DNA of 34,029 bases from Acidobacteriota bacterium (GTDB lineage: Bacteria; Acidobacteriota; Terriglobia; Bryobacterales; Bryobacteraceae), in NCBI GenBank assembly GCA_016201205.1, contig JACQDF010000068.1, forward strand, positions 1-34,029, in the 5' to 3' direction. Within the stretch, counting starts at the first letter, position 1. Each line of letters starts with the position of its first letter. Positions 15,601 to 23,010 of this stretch are shown here, in pieces. The notes under the pieces were generated by a model. The model was not told where the DNA came from. It made no database searches and saw only the letters and a program-made list of their open reading frames with translations. The translations under genes were made by a program, and so were the position numbers.

Positions 15601-16257
15601 ATGAGACATCGCATGCGGGGAGTTCTGTTCCTGATCGCCGGAATCGGCGCAGTCGCGAGTGCGCAGACCTTCGTGGGCGTCACGTCCGGCATTTCGACCC
15701 TGTCGGCAGATGCTCAAACGACTGTGGACATAGGCGTAACGGCGACCTCAACGTACAAGCCAGAGAACGGAGCCCTCGCTTCCGGGTTCGCGGGCCGGCA
15801 CATCACCGATTACTTGAGCATCCAGGCGGGATATGGTTGGAATCGAAACTCGCTGACGCTGACGTCGATACGGCTTCCCCAAAACTCATATTTGCAGTCA
15901 CGCAACAGCTCCCAGCACTCCGGGTTCGGTGACGCGCTGCTCTACTTCCGGAACCGGCGCAGCCGAGTGCGGCCGTTCCTGCTCGTCGGGATTGGCGTCA
16001 CGCATTTTACAAGCCATGTCGACGGATCACCCAGCTTCACGGGCAGCCCGGCTCTCCCTCCGCGCAGCTTTTCCGCAACGGAGCCTGGCTTGCGGGTTGC
16101 TGCCGGCATCGACCTGCTGTCGCGGAGCGGATGGGGATTTCGCTATATGTTTCTCGAGACGATGCAGCGCAATCCAATCAGCCAGCAGCTTTCACCGCCC
16201 GGAGCTCGCGGGCTGGCCAACTTCCAGAACGTATTCGGTTTCGTGAAGTATTTTTGA
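15601..16257 (+). CDS. Small outer-membrane beta-barrel protein
   Basis: The 218-residue product starts with MRHRMRGVLFLIAGIGAVASA, a signal peptide; ATG 15613 is an alternative start. The rest alternates polar and hydrophobic residues in short strands (YLSIQAGYGWNRNS, RVRPFLLVGIGVTHF, GLRVAAGIDLLS, GWGFRYMFLET) and ends in NVFGFVKYF with the C-terminal Phe that BAM recognises. This is the pattern of an 8-strand OmpA/OmpW-like barrel. No specific family is recognised. Confidence 0.7.
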   Translation: MRHRMRGVLFLIAGIGAVASAQTFVGVTSGISTLSADAQTTVDIGVTATSTYKPENGALASGFAGRHITDYLSIQAGYGWNRNSLTLTSIRLPQNSYLQSRNSSQHSGFGDALLYFRNRRSRVRPFLLVGIGVTHFTSHVDGSPSFTGSPALPPRSFSATEPGLRVAAGIDLLSRSGWGFRYMFLETMQRNPISQQLSPPGARGLANFQNVFGFVKYF

Positions 16258-16261
16258 TGCG

Positions 16262-16585
16262 TTATTTGCCGCCCTGAAACAGCACATACGGGCATCCGGG
16301 CCACCAGATCGGGGCGGCTTCGATGCGCTCGGCAAGCGCTCTTGCGTGGCAGATTCGGCAATAATTAAACGAGTGCAGTTTCTCTCCAACAGGCGCGATC
16401 TGCACTAACTGCTCGAATATGCATAGCTGGCTCCCCGCCCGGCTGGTTTCTCTCAAACTGAGAAGGGGACCCGACTCCTCCTGCTGCCGCGTCAGCGTCG
16501 AGAAGATCCGGGACTTCAAGCGCGACGACGCCTTGCCAGAGCCTTCCGACGATGCTGCCATCTTCAGGAACGGATCGTCAGACAT
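16262..16585 (-). CDS. Cys-containing partner protein of the ECF sigma factor
   Basis: The 107-residue protein starts at ATG 16585 inside the end of the sigma gene (8-base overlap, ATGTCTGA). It has no membrane segment. The C-terminal part holds C-x2-C-H (NYCRICHARALAERIE) and a later GCPY, a likely metal or redox site. Position directly after an ECF sigma gene and translational coupling suggest an anti-sigma or co-regulator role, but the usual ZAS motif (H-x3-C-x2-C) is not present, so the role is inference. Confidence 0.6.
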   Translation of the reverse strand: MSDDPFLKMAASSEGSGKASSRLKSRIFSTLTRQQEESGPLLSLRETSRAGSQLCIFEQLVQIAPVGEKLHSFNYCRICHARALAERIEAAPIWWPGCPYVLFQGGK

Positions 16586-17183
16586 CGTTCCACCTCCTCT
16601 TAAAGTGATCCCTGGCCCGGGCGAGCATTCGCTCGACCGCCTTCTCGGTCCGGCCGGTCTTGCCCGCAATTTCCCGGACCGGGACCTTTTCCCAATAACG
16701 CCACAGCAAAAGAAGGGAGTAGTGTTCGGGAAGGCTTCGAAGCACGTGCTGAGTCTTTTCCTCCATCCGCTTCCGGTCGAGCTCCTCGTCGAAGTCCGCG
16801 GCGGTCAGGTCGGCCGTCTCTGCGTCGTCCGGCTCCTCCGCAAGATCGCGCAACCGCACACGATAGTGGTCTTGCACTTTGTGGCGCGCGACCCCCAGCA
16901 GCCACGAGCGCAGTGACGACACGCCGCGGAACGAGTGGAGAGCCTCCCACGCCGATATAAAGATATCCTGGACAAGATCATCCGCGAGATCGGCCCTGGG
17001 TGCTAAACGCGACCGCACGTATCCATAGACCGCATCGGCGTAGCGCTCGACAAACAACGCTGTTGCTTTGCGGTCCCTCCGCAGGACCGCTTGCACGAGC
17101 TCCTGATCCTCTGAGACCCGCTGCGCGACCTGCGCCACGGGGGCCGCGGAAATCTGGCTTAGATCCAAGCGAGGCCGATCCAT
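16578..17183 (-). CDS. ECF-type RNA polymerase sigma factor
   Basis: From ATG 17183 (MDRPRLDLSQIS) the product is 201 residues. Region 2 is ALFVERYADAVYGYV with DLADDLVQDIFISAWEAL and FRGVSSLRSWLLGVARH. Region 4 is LPEHYSLLLLWRYWEKV with VREIAGKTGRTEKAVERML. It directs RNA polymerase to a small regulon. An earlier in-frame start at 17237 exists; 17183 is chosen for the usual length. No Shine-Dalgarno precedes it. The barrel gene at 17314 is divergent and could be a target, which is inference. Confidence 0.88.
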   Translation of the reverse strand: MDRPRLDLSQISAAPVAQVAQRVSEDQELVQAVLRRDRKATALFVERYADAVYGYVRSRLAPRADLADDLVQDIFISAWEALHSFRGVSSLRSWLLGVARHKVQDHYRVRLRDLAEEPDDAETADLTAADFDEELDRKRMEEKTQHVLRSLPEHYSLLLLWRYWEKVPVREIAGKTGRTEKAVERMLARARDHFKRRWNDV

Positions 17184-17313
17184 TATTAGTGTAGTCGACT
17201 GGGCCCAGCTTTTCCCCCGCGCGAACATGAAACCCAAGTTCGCAATTTCCAGGGGGATTTTGAAGCGAATTGCGACTACGTGCGCAGGAATGAAGACCCA
17301 CGGAACCCACGGA

Positions 17314-17949
17314 ATGACACATCCCAGGCGGCGAATCCTCGTACGGGCAGCCAGATCACTATTTCTGGCGCTGACTGTCTGCGGCCTGGCCGCGCCTCTG
17401 TCCGCTCAGCGTCAGGAACTCGGTCTGACACTCGGCCGAGTGCTCTCGCGGGAACAATCCGCACTGGGAGGTCGCCTCGATCTCGGTGGCGGCATTGCGC
17501 TTCAAGCAAACTACGGCTTCAACATTATCGGATCCCGAGCGGCAACTTTGCTCGTCGAAACGCACTTCCTGGCTAGCCCTCTTCGCGACGTGGGCGCCAA
17601 TCTGGCTGGCGCCACCCGGGACTTTGCCACACTCTACATCACGCCTGGTCTGCGTGTGAAGTTTGCGCCCCGTGGTCGCGTCTCACCCTATTTGGCCGTT
17701 GGCGGCGGCTACGCTCTCTACGAGCAGAGCGCCATGACCATTAGCGGCCAGCCGAATCCTGCGCCACGCCACATCCACCGCGGTGTCGTCGACTTGGGCG
17801 GCGGCGTGGATGCCGTCGTACTGCGCTGGCTCGGCGTTCGCCTTGAAGTGCGTGACTTCTACTCAGGTAAGCCCTCACTGAATGTTTCGACTTCAGGGAG
17901 CGGGCTTCACAATATTGTCGTTGGAGGCGGCTTCGTCCTCCGGTTTTGA
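17314..17949 (+). CDS. Small outer-membrane beta-barrel protein
   Basis: From ATG 17314 the 211-residue product has a Tat/Sec-like Arg-rich N-terminus and hydrophobic core (RSLFLALTVCGLAAPLSA). Strand-like segments follow: ELGLTLGRVLSRE, GGGIALQANYGFN, TLYITPGLRVKF, YLAVGGGYALYE, GVRLEVRDFYSG. It ends IVVGGGFVLRF, with the final aromatic residue of beta-barrel outer-membrane proteins. Starts at 17227 and 17290 are in frame but give poor signal peptides. It is divergent from the ECF sigma gene. Confidence 0.68.
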   Translation: MTHPRRRILVRAARSLFLALTVCGLAAPLSAQRQELGLTLGRVLSREQSALGGRLDLGGGIALQANYGFNIIGSRAATLLVETHFLASPLRDVGANLAGATRDFATLYITPGLRVKFAPRGRVSPYLAVGGGYALYEQSAMTISGQPNPAPRHIHRGVVDLGGGVDAVVLRWLGVRLEVRDFYSGKPSLNVSTSGSGLHNIVVGGGFVLRF

Positions 17950-17954
17950 TCTGC

Positions 17955-18256
17955 TTGTGCGCCCGCTGATTCTCATTTTGGCCCTGGCCACTTCTGCCCT
18001 GGAGGCATCCGGTATTGCCAACAAGGACAAGTGGATCAGCGAAAAGGATGTCAAAAAGGTAGAGGAGTACGCATTGACGGACATGCTGGACGCTACTCGC
18101 CATCCGCATATTCGCTTCACGTCTTCCCTCATTACGGCCTCCGCCAATCTTTCCTTTGTTGGCAAGGCCGAAGTACGCCTGAAGTCCCTGAGACCTACTT
18201 TGGGCAGGCGCCCTCAACAGTCCAAAAAGAGCTTGTTGGGCCTCTCCAACTGCTGA
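17955..18256 (+). pseudogene. YceI-like domain fragment
   Basis: A frame without its own good start reads ALATSALEASGIANKDKWIS, then EKDVKKVEEYALTDMLDATR and HPHIRFTSS. The pattern D-x3-KI/V-x3-M/L-x2-D-x-L-(D/E)-A-x-x-(Y/H)-P-x-I-x-F-x-S is that of YceI (polyisoprenoid-binding lipocalin-like) proteins. The N-terminal strands and the GDLTLHG block are missing and the frame ends at 18256, so this is a remnant. It directly follows the barrel gene. Confidence 0.45.
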
Positions 18257-18390
18257 CTACCGGTCAACTGGACCGCCGCGCCGCAACAATCACGCTGCCT
18301 CTCTATCGCGGTGGTGTACGGCGGGTCAATCGGACGGTATGGTATGAAAGCAGGCAGGGAAAGCAACTTTCCGCTGGCGACCGGGTTTGA
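18190..18390 (+). pseudogene. Unassigned coding fragment
   Basis: In another frame than the YceI-like piece, the sequence reads FGQAPSTVQKELVGPLQLL and ITLPLYRGGVRRVNRTVWYE, stopping at 18390. The LPLYRG...TVWY part resembles the start of a family of secreted acidobacterial proteins that continue with VTD-x-SD, but that continuation is absent. It may be a second decayed gene in this 480-base gap. Low certainty. Confidence 0.25.
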
Positions 18391-18429
18391 CTAGCAGCGC
18401 CGCGTCCGGCAATCGAGGAGAATCGTATT

Positions 18430-19110
18430 ATGAGCCGTTCCTTGATGGCGCTTGGCGCGCTGACCCTGCTCGCCACCAGCGCATTCCCCCAGTTTCCCAA
18501 CCGGCGTCCCACCGTGCGTGCGTCCGGGGAAGGTGTGGTTTCGTTCCGGCCTGACCAGGTGAAAGTGAGCGCCGGCGTGACGACGCAGGCGGCCACGGCT
18601 GTCGAAGCCGGCGACGCCAACGCCACCCAGACCAATGCGGTGATGGCCGCGCTGCGGCAATTGCTTGGCGCCAACGCCGACATCCGCACCACCGGCTATT
18701 CGCTTTCGCCGTTCTACCGCACGGGGACTTCGCAAATCGCCGGCTACTCCGTCACCAACACAGTCGAGATTACTCTGAATGAGATCAACAACGCGGGCCG
18801 GGTGATCGACACGGCGGCGCAGGCCGGCGCCACCCAGATCTATTCGCTGCGCTTCACGCTGCGGGATCCGAATCCGGCGCGGAGGGAGGCGTTGCGCTCG
18901 GCGACGATGCAGGCGCGGCTGCATGCCGAGGCCATCGCGACTGGTCTTGGATTGCACCTCGGCATCATCACGTACGCCGAAGAAGGCGGCTCGGTGCGGA
19001 TAACGCCGTATGTCGACTCCCGGGCGGCTGGGGCGGCAACCACGCCCATCGAGCCGGGCGCGGTGGAAGTGCGCGCCGTGGTGACGATTGAAGCCGAGCT
19101 CGCGCAGTAG
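18430..19110 (+). CDS. SIMPL-domain (DUF541) periplasmic protein
   Basis: The 226-residue product has a signal peptide (MSRSLMALGALTLLATSAF) and the SIMPL fold: TVRASGEGVVSFRPDQVKVS at the start, TTGYSLSPFYR in the middle, GYSVTNTVEITL, and an alanine-rich helix ARREALRSATMQARLHAEAI before the last strands. Family members are periplasmic and poorly understood; in bacteria some are linked to oxidative stress. GAGGAG nine bases before the ATG supports the start. It is convergent with the next gene, with five bases between the stops. Confidence 0.88.
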   Translation: MSRSLMALGALTLLATSAFPQFPNRRPTVRASGEGVVSFRPDQVKVSAGVTTQAATAVEAGDANATQTNAVMAALRQLLGANADIRTTGYSLSPFYRTGTSQIAGYSVTNTVEITLNEINNAGRVIDTAAQAGATQIYSLRFTLRDPNPARREALRSATMQARLHAEAIATGLGLHLGIITYAEEGGSVRITPYVDSRAAGAATTPIEPGAVEVRAVVTIEAELAQ

Positions 19111-19115
19111 CGTCC

Positions 19116-19571
19116 TTACTCCGGCAGCGGCGCCGAAGCATGCTCATGGAGAATGATCCATTTTCCGCCGCGCTTTTCCCAGATCGCCGTATGCCTTCCC
19201 ACCAGTTTCATGGACTTGCCGTCCCTCTGCTGGATGGTTCCCTGGAAGGTATTGGTGGTCCAGGCAAGGCCCCGCCTGGCAGTGACTTTCAGATCGTCGT
19301 TTGGCGTCAAAGAAGCACTGACGGCGCCGGCGAAGGCCTTCTTGAATCCTTCTTTGTACTCCTCCCATCCGGTGTATTTCAGCGGGGCGACGTCGAAGAA
19401 CACGGCATCCGGGTTTTTCGCGTAAAAGGGGGCGGCGTTGTCCGGGTTGAGCGTGCTCCACGCCTGCCAGTAGCGCTGGATGATCTGCTTGAACTCGCGC
19501 GATGAATCCTGCGCAAGAACGGTGCAAGCCGCAAGCAGCCCGGCGGCGACCCATCGAATCAATGTTTTCAT
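19116..19571 (-). CDS. NTF2-like (SnoaL/DUF4440) secreted protein
   Basis: The 151-residue product has a signal peptide (MKTLIRWVAAGLLAACTVLA) and one cone-shaped NTF2-like domain: IIQRYWQAWSTLNPDNAAPF, DAVFFDVAPLKYTGWEEY, GLAWTTNTFQGTI, HTAIWEKRGGKWIILHEH. GGAGG stands just before ATG 19571. The fold serves many enzymes and binding proteins, so no reaction is assigned. Confidence 0.8.
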   Translation of the reverse strand: MKTLIRWVAAGLLAACTVLAQDSSREFKQIIQRYWQAWSTLNPDNAAPFYAKNPDAVFFDVAPLKYTGWEEYKEGFKKAFAGAVSASLTPNDDLKVTARRGLAWTTNTFQGTIQQRDGKSMKLVGRHTAIWEKRGGKWIILHEHASAPLPE

Positions 19572-19620
19572 GGAACCTCCTCAGGAATCGATACTCGAAG
19601 TTCGGCGCGCCGCCAGGTGA

Positions 19621-20784
19621 CTAGCGGCGAATGCGCGACATCCACCGGCCCCAGGCCAGTCCCAGCCGGGCGGAGACAACCGCGCCCAACAACGCCATCG
19701 CCATGCGGCTCCAGAACTGCGCGGAGCTGGTTTCCACCGCCGAGAACGCGTTGCGAATCAGGTCATGGGACGGCGGGATGAAGTAGGCGTTGTAGTGGGC
19801 GCCAAAGACCCAGTTCCGCGACGCCGGCGACATCAGAAAATCCGCGAACGGCCATTGCACAGCCAGGAAAACGACAAGGAACACCGGGCCGGCAGCGGCC
19901 GCGTAGATCCACGGGCGGCGCGGCTGGAACCGCGAGCGCAACAGATCGAGGGCCACGGCGCCGGCCACGATCAGCAGCGGAAATGGCTGCGGAATGAAAT
20001 GCGCCACCTGCTGATAAACAGGTCCCAGCTTGGGCTCGGCGGAGAACAGAGGCAGAATCCACAGCAGCGAGAGCTGGAAACAGAACATGATGCCGGCGCA
20101 GATGGTGGCGCCCCACTGGTGTCTGGAAGCCTCGCGTACGGCCACCAGGACTACCGGCGCGGCCAGGGCGAGGATCAGGTAGAAGCGCGCACTGTGCATG
20201 TAGTTGCGCAGCGTCAGCTCCTGGAACGTGCCCACGGTGATGCCGAGCACCATCGTGCCGAGGAAGAGGAAGACGCGGGTCAGCTTCCGCTTCAGTTCAC
20301 CGGAGGCGCGATTCATCCCGGCGAGCGTCAGCAATAGCGCTCCGAAGCGGATCGAGAGCAGGCCCAGCGCCAGCACCATGTGCGGCGGGCTCAGGATCTT
20401 GGTGTCGAGGCCGTAGGCGTTGTGCCACCAGTCGTCGTATGGCGCTGAGGAGAGCATGGCGACGGCGCCCCAGGCCGCCAGGAACGCTCCCAGCGGCCCG
20501 TGGAAGCCCCACATGCGCACCGTTGCGCCCGCGCCCCCGATCAGAATCAGATACGCCGAGGCGCCGCCGCCCAGCACGCCGCACAAGTAAATGAACATGT
20601 GCGGCGGCGTCCAGAAAGTGTCGCGGCCGATCGTCATGTGCCACGAGATGTCCCAGGTGACGCCAATCGCCGCCGAGGCGACAGCGGCAACGTAGCACCA
20701 GATGTGCCAGGGAATCGCCGCCGTTGCCGGGACGCCGGCCCAGCCCGCTATGGGAACTTCACGCTTTGGGATGTGCCCGATCAT
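19621..20784 (-). CDS. His-rich polytopic membrane protein with a duplicated WH-PPHM motif
   Basis: The 387-residue protein has about nine to ten hydrophobic segments. Two related motifs occur near the membrane boundaries: D45-x2-W48-H49-x3-G53-x-D55-T56 with P60-P61-H62-M63, and D118-x-W120-H121-x3-G125-x-D127-T128 with P133-P134-H135-M136. A weaker third copy lies near the C-terminus (GAHYNAYFIPPSHD). The regular His/Asp pairs suggest a metal or heme site in the membrane. I do not recognise the family. Its start overlaps the xerC stop by 26 bases, so it is translated from the same transcript. Confidence 0.75.
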   Translation of the reverse strand: MIGHIPKREVPIAGWAGVPATAAIPWHIWCYVAAVASAAIGVTWDISWHMTIGRDTFWTPPHMFIYLCGVLGGGASAYLILIGGAGATVRMWGFHGPLGAFLAAWGAVAMLSSAPYDDWWHNAYGLDTKILSPPHMVLALGLLSIRFGALLLTLAGMNRASGELKRKLTRVFLFLGTMVLGITVGTFQELTLRNYMHSARFYLILALAAPVVLVAVREASRHQWGATICAGIMFCFQLSLLWILPLFSAEPKLGPVYQQVAHFIPQPFPLLIVAGAVALDLLRSRFQPRRPWIYAAAAGPVFLVVFLAVQWPFADFLMSPASRNWVFGAHYNAYFIPPSHDLIRNAFSAVETSSAQFWSRMAMALLGAVVSARLGLAWGRWMSRIRR

Positions 20785-21646
20785 AGACCGCCATCAGATC
20801 CTTTAAGGATACCTGCGTGTACTTCTGTGTGGTCGAGAGCTGCGCGTGCCCCAGCAATTCCTGGATGGCGCGCAGATCAGCGCCATCCTGCAGAAGATGG
20901 GTGGCGAACGCGTGGCGGAAGCTGTGCGGGTGCAAGGAAGCGTCGCCGGAAAGAGCGGTTGCGTAAAGCTTGACGATGCCGCGGACGGCGCGGTCGCCGA
21001 GGCGCTGCCCGCGTGTGTTCAAGAACAGCGCTCCCACGCCCGGAGAGGGACTGCGAACGGCGAGGTAGGCTTCGAGCGCCGCCGCCGCTTTCGAGCCGAA
21101 AGGCGCCTGGCGCTCCTTGCGGCCTTTGCCGCGGACGCGCACCCAGCGCTCGCTGAAATCGACGTCGCTCAGATTCAGGCCCACCAGCTCGCTCACGCGC
21201 AGCCCGCAGCCATAGAGCAATTCGAAGATGGCGAGGTCGCGCTGAACGTGCGGTTGTTCGAGAGCATCGCGCGCCACCTGGTCAATCAGTGCGTTGGCCT
21301 GCTCCTCGGTCGGTACGCGAGGCAAAGTCCTGGGCGCCTTAGGCGTGCGGATCAGCTTGGCGGGATTCATCTTGACGGCGCTACGGCGGTGCAGGAAGCG
21401 GAACAGGCTGCGCACCGCGGCCAGCTTGCGGCGCAGGGTGACGGGCGCCAGCCGCTGGTGGTAGAGGCCTCCGAGCCACTCGCGGATGGCCAGCGCGTCC
21501 AAGGCGCCCACTTCCGGCTCGCCGGCGCGGCGGAAGTACTCGAGGAATTGCGCAAGATCCTGGCCGTAGCTCCTCAGCGTATGCGGCGACACGTCCGCTC
21601 TCTCGAGCTCCTGGCGGAATGCAGCAATGGCTTCAGACAGCAGCAA
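20759..21646 (-). CDS. xerC: Tyrosine recombinase XerC/XerD type
   Basis: Numbered from TTG 21646, the 295-residue product has the SAM-like N-terminal domain (PHTLRSYGQDLAQFLEYF) and the catalytic residues R150 (GCGLRVSEL), K174 (GKGRKER), H241 and R244 (HSFRH), H267 (LLGH) and Y276. Length equals XerC/XerD, which resolve chromosome dimers at dif. TTG 21646, with GAGG upstream, gives the normal length and a 14-base overlap with trmFO; ATG 21712 would add 22 residues and overlap by 80 bases. The trmFO-xerC order is also seen in Bacillus, which supports XerC rather than a mobile-element integrase. Confidence 0.85.
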   Translation of the reverse strand: MLLSEAIAAFRQELERADVSPHTLRSYGQDLAQFLEYFRRAGEPEVGALDALAIREWLGGLYHQRLAPVTLRRKLAAVRSLFRFLHRRSAVKMNPAKLIRTPKAPRTLPRVPTEEQANALIDQVARDALEQPHVQRDLAIFELLYGCGLRVSELVGLNLSDVDFSERWVRVRGKGRKERQAPFGSKAAAALEAYLAVRSPSPGVGALFLNTRGQRLGDRAVRGIVKLYATALSGDASLHPHSFRHAFATHLLQDGADLRAIQELLGHAQLSTTQKYTQVSLKDLMAVYDRAHPKA

Positions 21647-22967
21647 GCAGGTAGTCCTCGAGTTTTTCGAGCGCGCGCCGGCAGAGTTCGCCGTGGCGGG
21701 CTTGGCGGTCATGCCGCAGCCGGTGCGCGGTTGTTTCGTCGAGCCGTGGAAGCAGATCGAACGTAATGTTCACAGGCTGATAGTCCGTCGGATCGGCGCC
21801 CGAGATGTAATGACAAAGCGAGCCGAGCGCCGTTTCCTTCGGGAGAGGCTCCAACGGCTCTCCCTGCGCCAGCGACGCTGCCAGCCGCCCGGCGATCAGG
21901 CCCGTGGCGATCGATTCGACATAACCTTCGACGCCCGAAATCTGCCCGGCAAAGAAGATGCGGGCATCCCCGCGCAATTGCAGAGTCGGCGTCAGCAGGG
22001 CCGGCGCGTTGATGTACGTGTTGCGGTGGATCTGCCCATAGCGCAGAAACTCGGCGGTTTCGAGGCCGGGAATCATGCGGAAGACGCGCTTCTGATCCGG
22101 ATACTTGAGGGAGTTCTGGAAGCCGACCAGGTTGTAGCTGGAGGCGCGAAGCGTCTCCTGGCGAAGCTGCACCACCGCGTACGGCCGCCCGCCCGTGCGC
22201 GGATCGGTCAGGCCGACCGGCTTCATCGGGCCAAACCGCGGCGTGTCGCGTCCGCGACGCGCCAGCTCTTCAATCGGAAGACACGCTTCGAAGTACGGAA
22301 TGTCCCCGGAGATGTGCGGTGTGTGCTGTTGTGCTTCGAGCAATCGATCGACGAACCTTTCGTACTGCTCGCGATCCATCGGGCAGTTGAGGTAATCGGC
22401 GCTGGAATCGATCGACTTGCCGTATCGCGAGGCGCGGAATGCGATCGAGGTATCGATGGTCTCCGCGTCCACGATGGGGCTGATGCTGTCATAGAAGAAC
22501 AGCCGGTCCGAGCCGGTGATGCGAGCGATTTCCCGGGCCAGCGCGTCCGATGTCAGCGGGCCGGTGGCGACGATGACGATGCCCTCCGGCGGAATCGAAC
22601 GCACCTCCTGACGGCGGATTTCGATGCCCGGCAGCGAGGACACCGTACTTGTGACCAGCTCCGCGAAGCTGGTCCGATCGACCGTAAGCGCCTGGCCTCC
22701 GGGCACCCGGGACGCCTCGGCGGCCTGCAGGAGCTCGGACCCGGCGCGGCGCAATTCTTCTTTCAGCAGCCATGGCGCCGTGTTCCTGCTTTCGCTTTTC
22801 AGCGAGTTGCTGCACACCAGCTCCGCAAGGCGATCCGTCTTGTGGGCCGGTGTGCTCACGACAGGCCGCATCTCGCAAAGGATCGCCGGGATTCCGGCCC
22901 GGGCCACCTGGCAGGCGGCTTCCGAACCGGCCAGCCCGCCGCCCAGAATGTGGATGGGAGGACGCAC
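21633..22967 (-). CDS. trmFO: Methylenetetrahydrofolate-tRNA-(uracil-54) methyltransferase
   Basis: From GTG 22967 the product is 444 residues. It opens with the FAD-binding ILGGGLAGSEAA and carries the family's two conserved cysteines, C52 (LVCSNSLKS) and C195 (YLNCPMD). Other TrmFO blocks are FGPMKPVGL, YNLVGFQ and FFAGQISGVEGYVES. The enzyme makes 5-methyluridine at tRNA position 54 using methylene-THF. The frame is open to 23165, but that region belongs to the divergent Gfo/Idh gene, so GTG 22967 is chosen. xerC overlaps its 3' end. Confidence 0.93.
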   Translation of the reverse strand: MRPPIHILGGGLAGSEAACQVARAGIPAILCEMRPVVSTPAHKTDRLAELVCSNSLKSESRNTAPWLLKEELRRAGSELLQAAEASRVPGGQALTVDRTSFAELVTSTVSSLPGIEIRRQEVRSIPPEGIVIVATGPLTSDALAREIARITGSDRLFFYDSISPIVDAETIDTSIAFRASRYGKSIDSSADYLNCPMDREQYERFVDRLLEAQQHTPHISGDIPYFEACLPIEELARRGRDTPRFGPMKPVGLTDPRTGGRPYAVVQLRQETLRASSYNLVGFQNSLKYPDQKRVFRMIPGLETAEFLRYGQIHRNTYINAPALLTPTLQLRGDARIFFAGQISGVEGYVESIATGLIAGRLAASLAQGEPLEPLPKETALGSLCHYISGADPTDYQPVNITFDLLPRLDETTAHRLRHDRQARHGELCRRALEKLEDYLLAAV

Positions 22968-22997
22968 TACCTGCCATTGTAGTGCTCTGCCCGGCGA

Positions 22998-23003
22998 TAT
23001 AAT
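22998..23003 (+). promoter_or_regulatory. -10 box of the Gfo/Idh gene; possibly leaderless
   Basis: TATAAT at 22998-23003 is seven bases before ATG 23011, so transcription would start at or next to the start codon. TTGTAG at 22977-22982 is a possible but poor -35. The intergenic space to trmFO is only 43 bases. Confidence 0.45.
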
Positions 23004-23010
23004 GCCCGTT

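Noticed and set aside
17297..17316. Short repeat CCCACGGAA-CCCACGGAA before the barrel gene
   Set aside because: Two nine-base units only; a similar string near 14579 is probably chance. No function can be supported.
20759..21646. Tyrosine recombinase as integrase of a genomic island
   Set aside because: Length, motifs and the trmFO-xerC gene order fit the housekeeping XerC; no attachment sites or cargo are seen around it.
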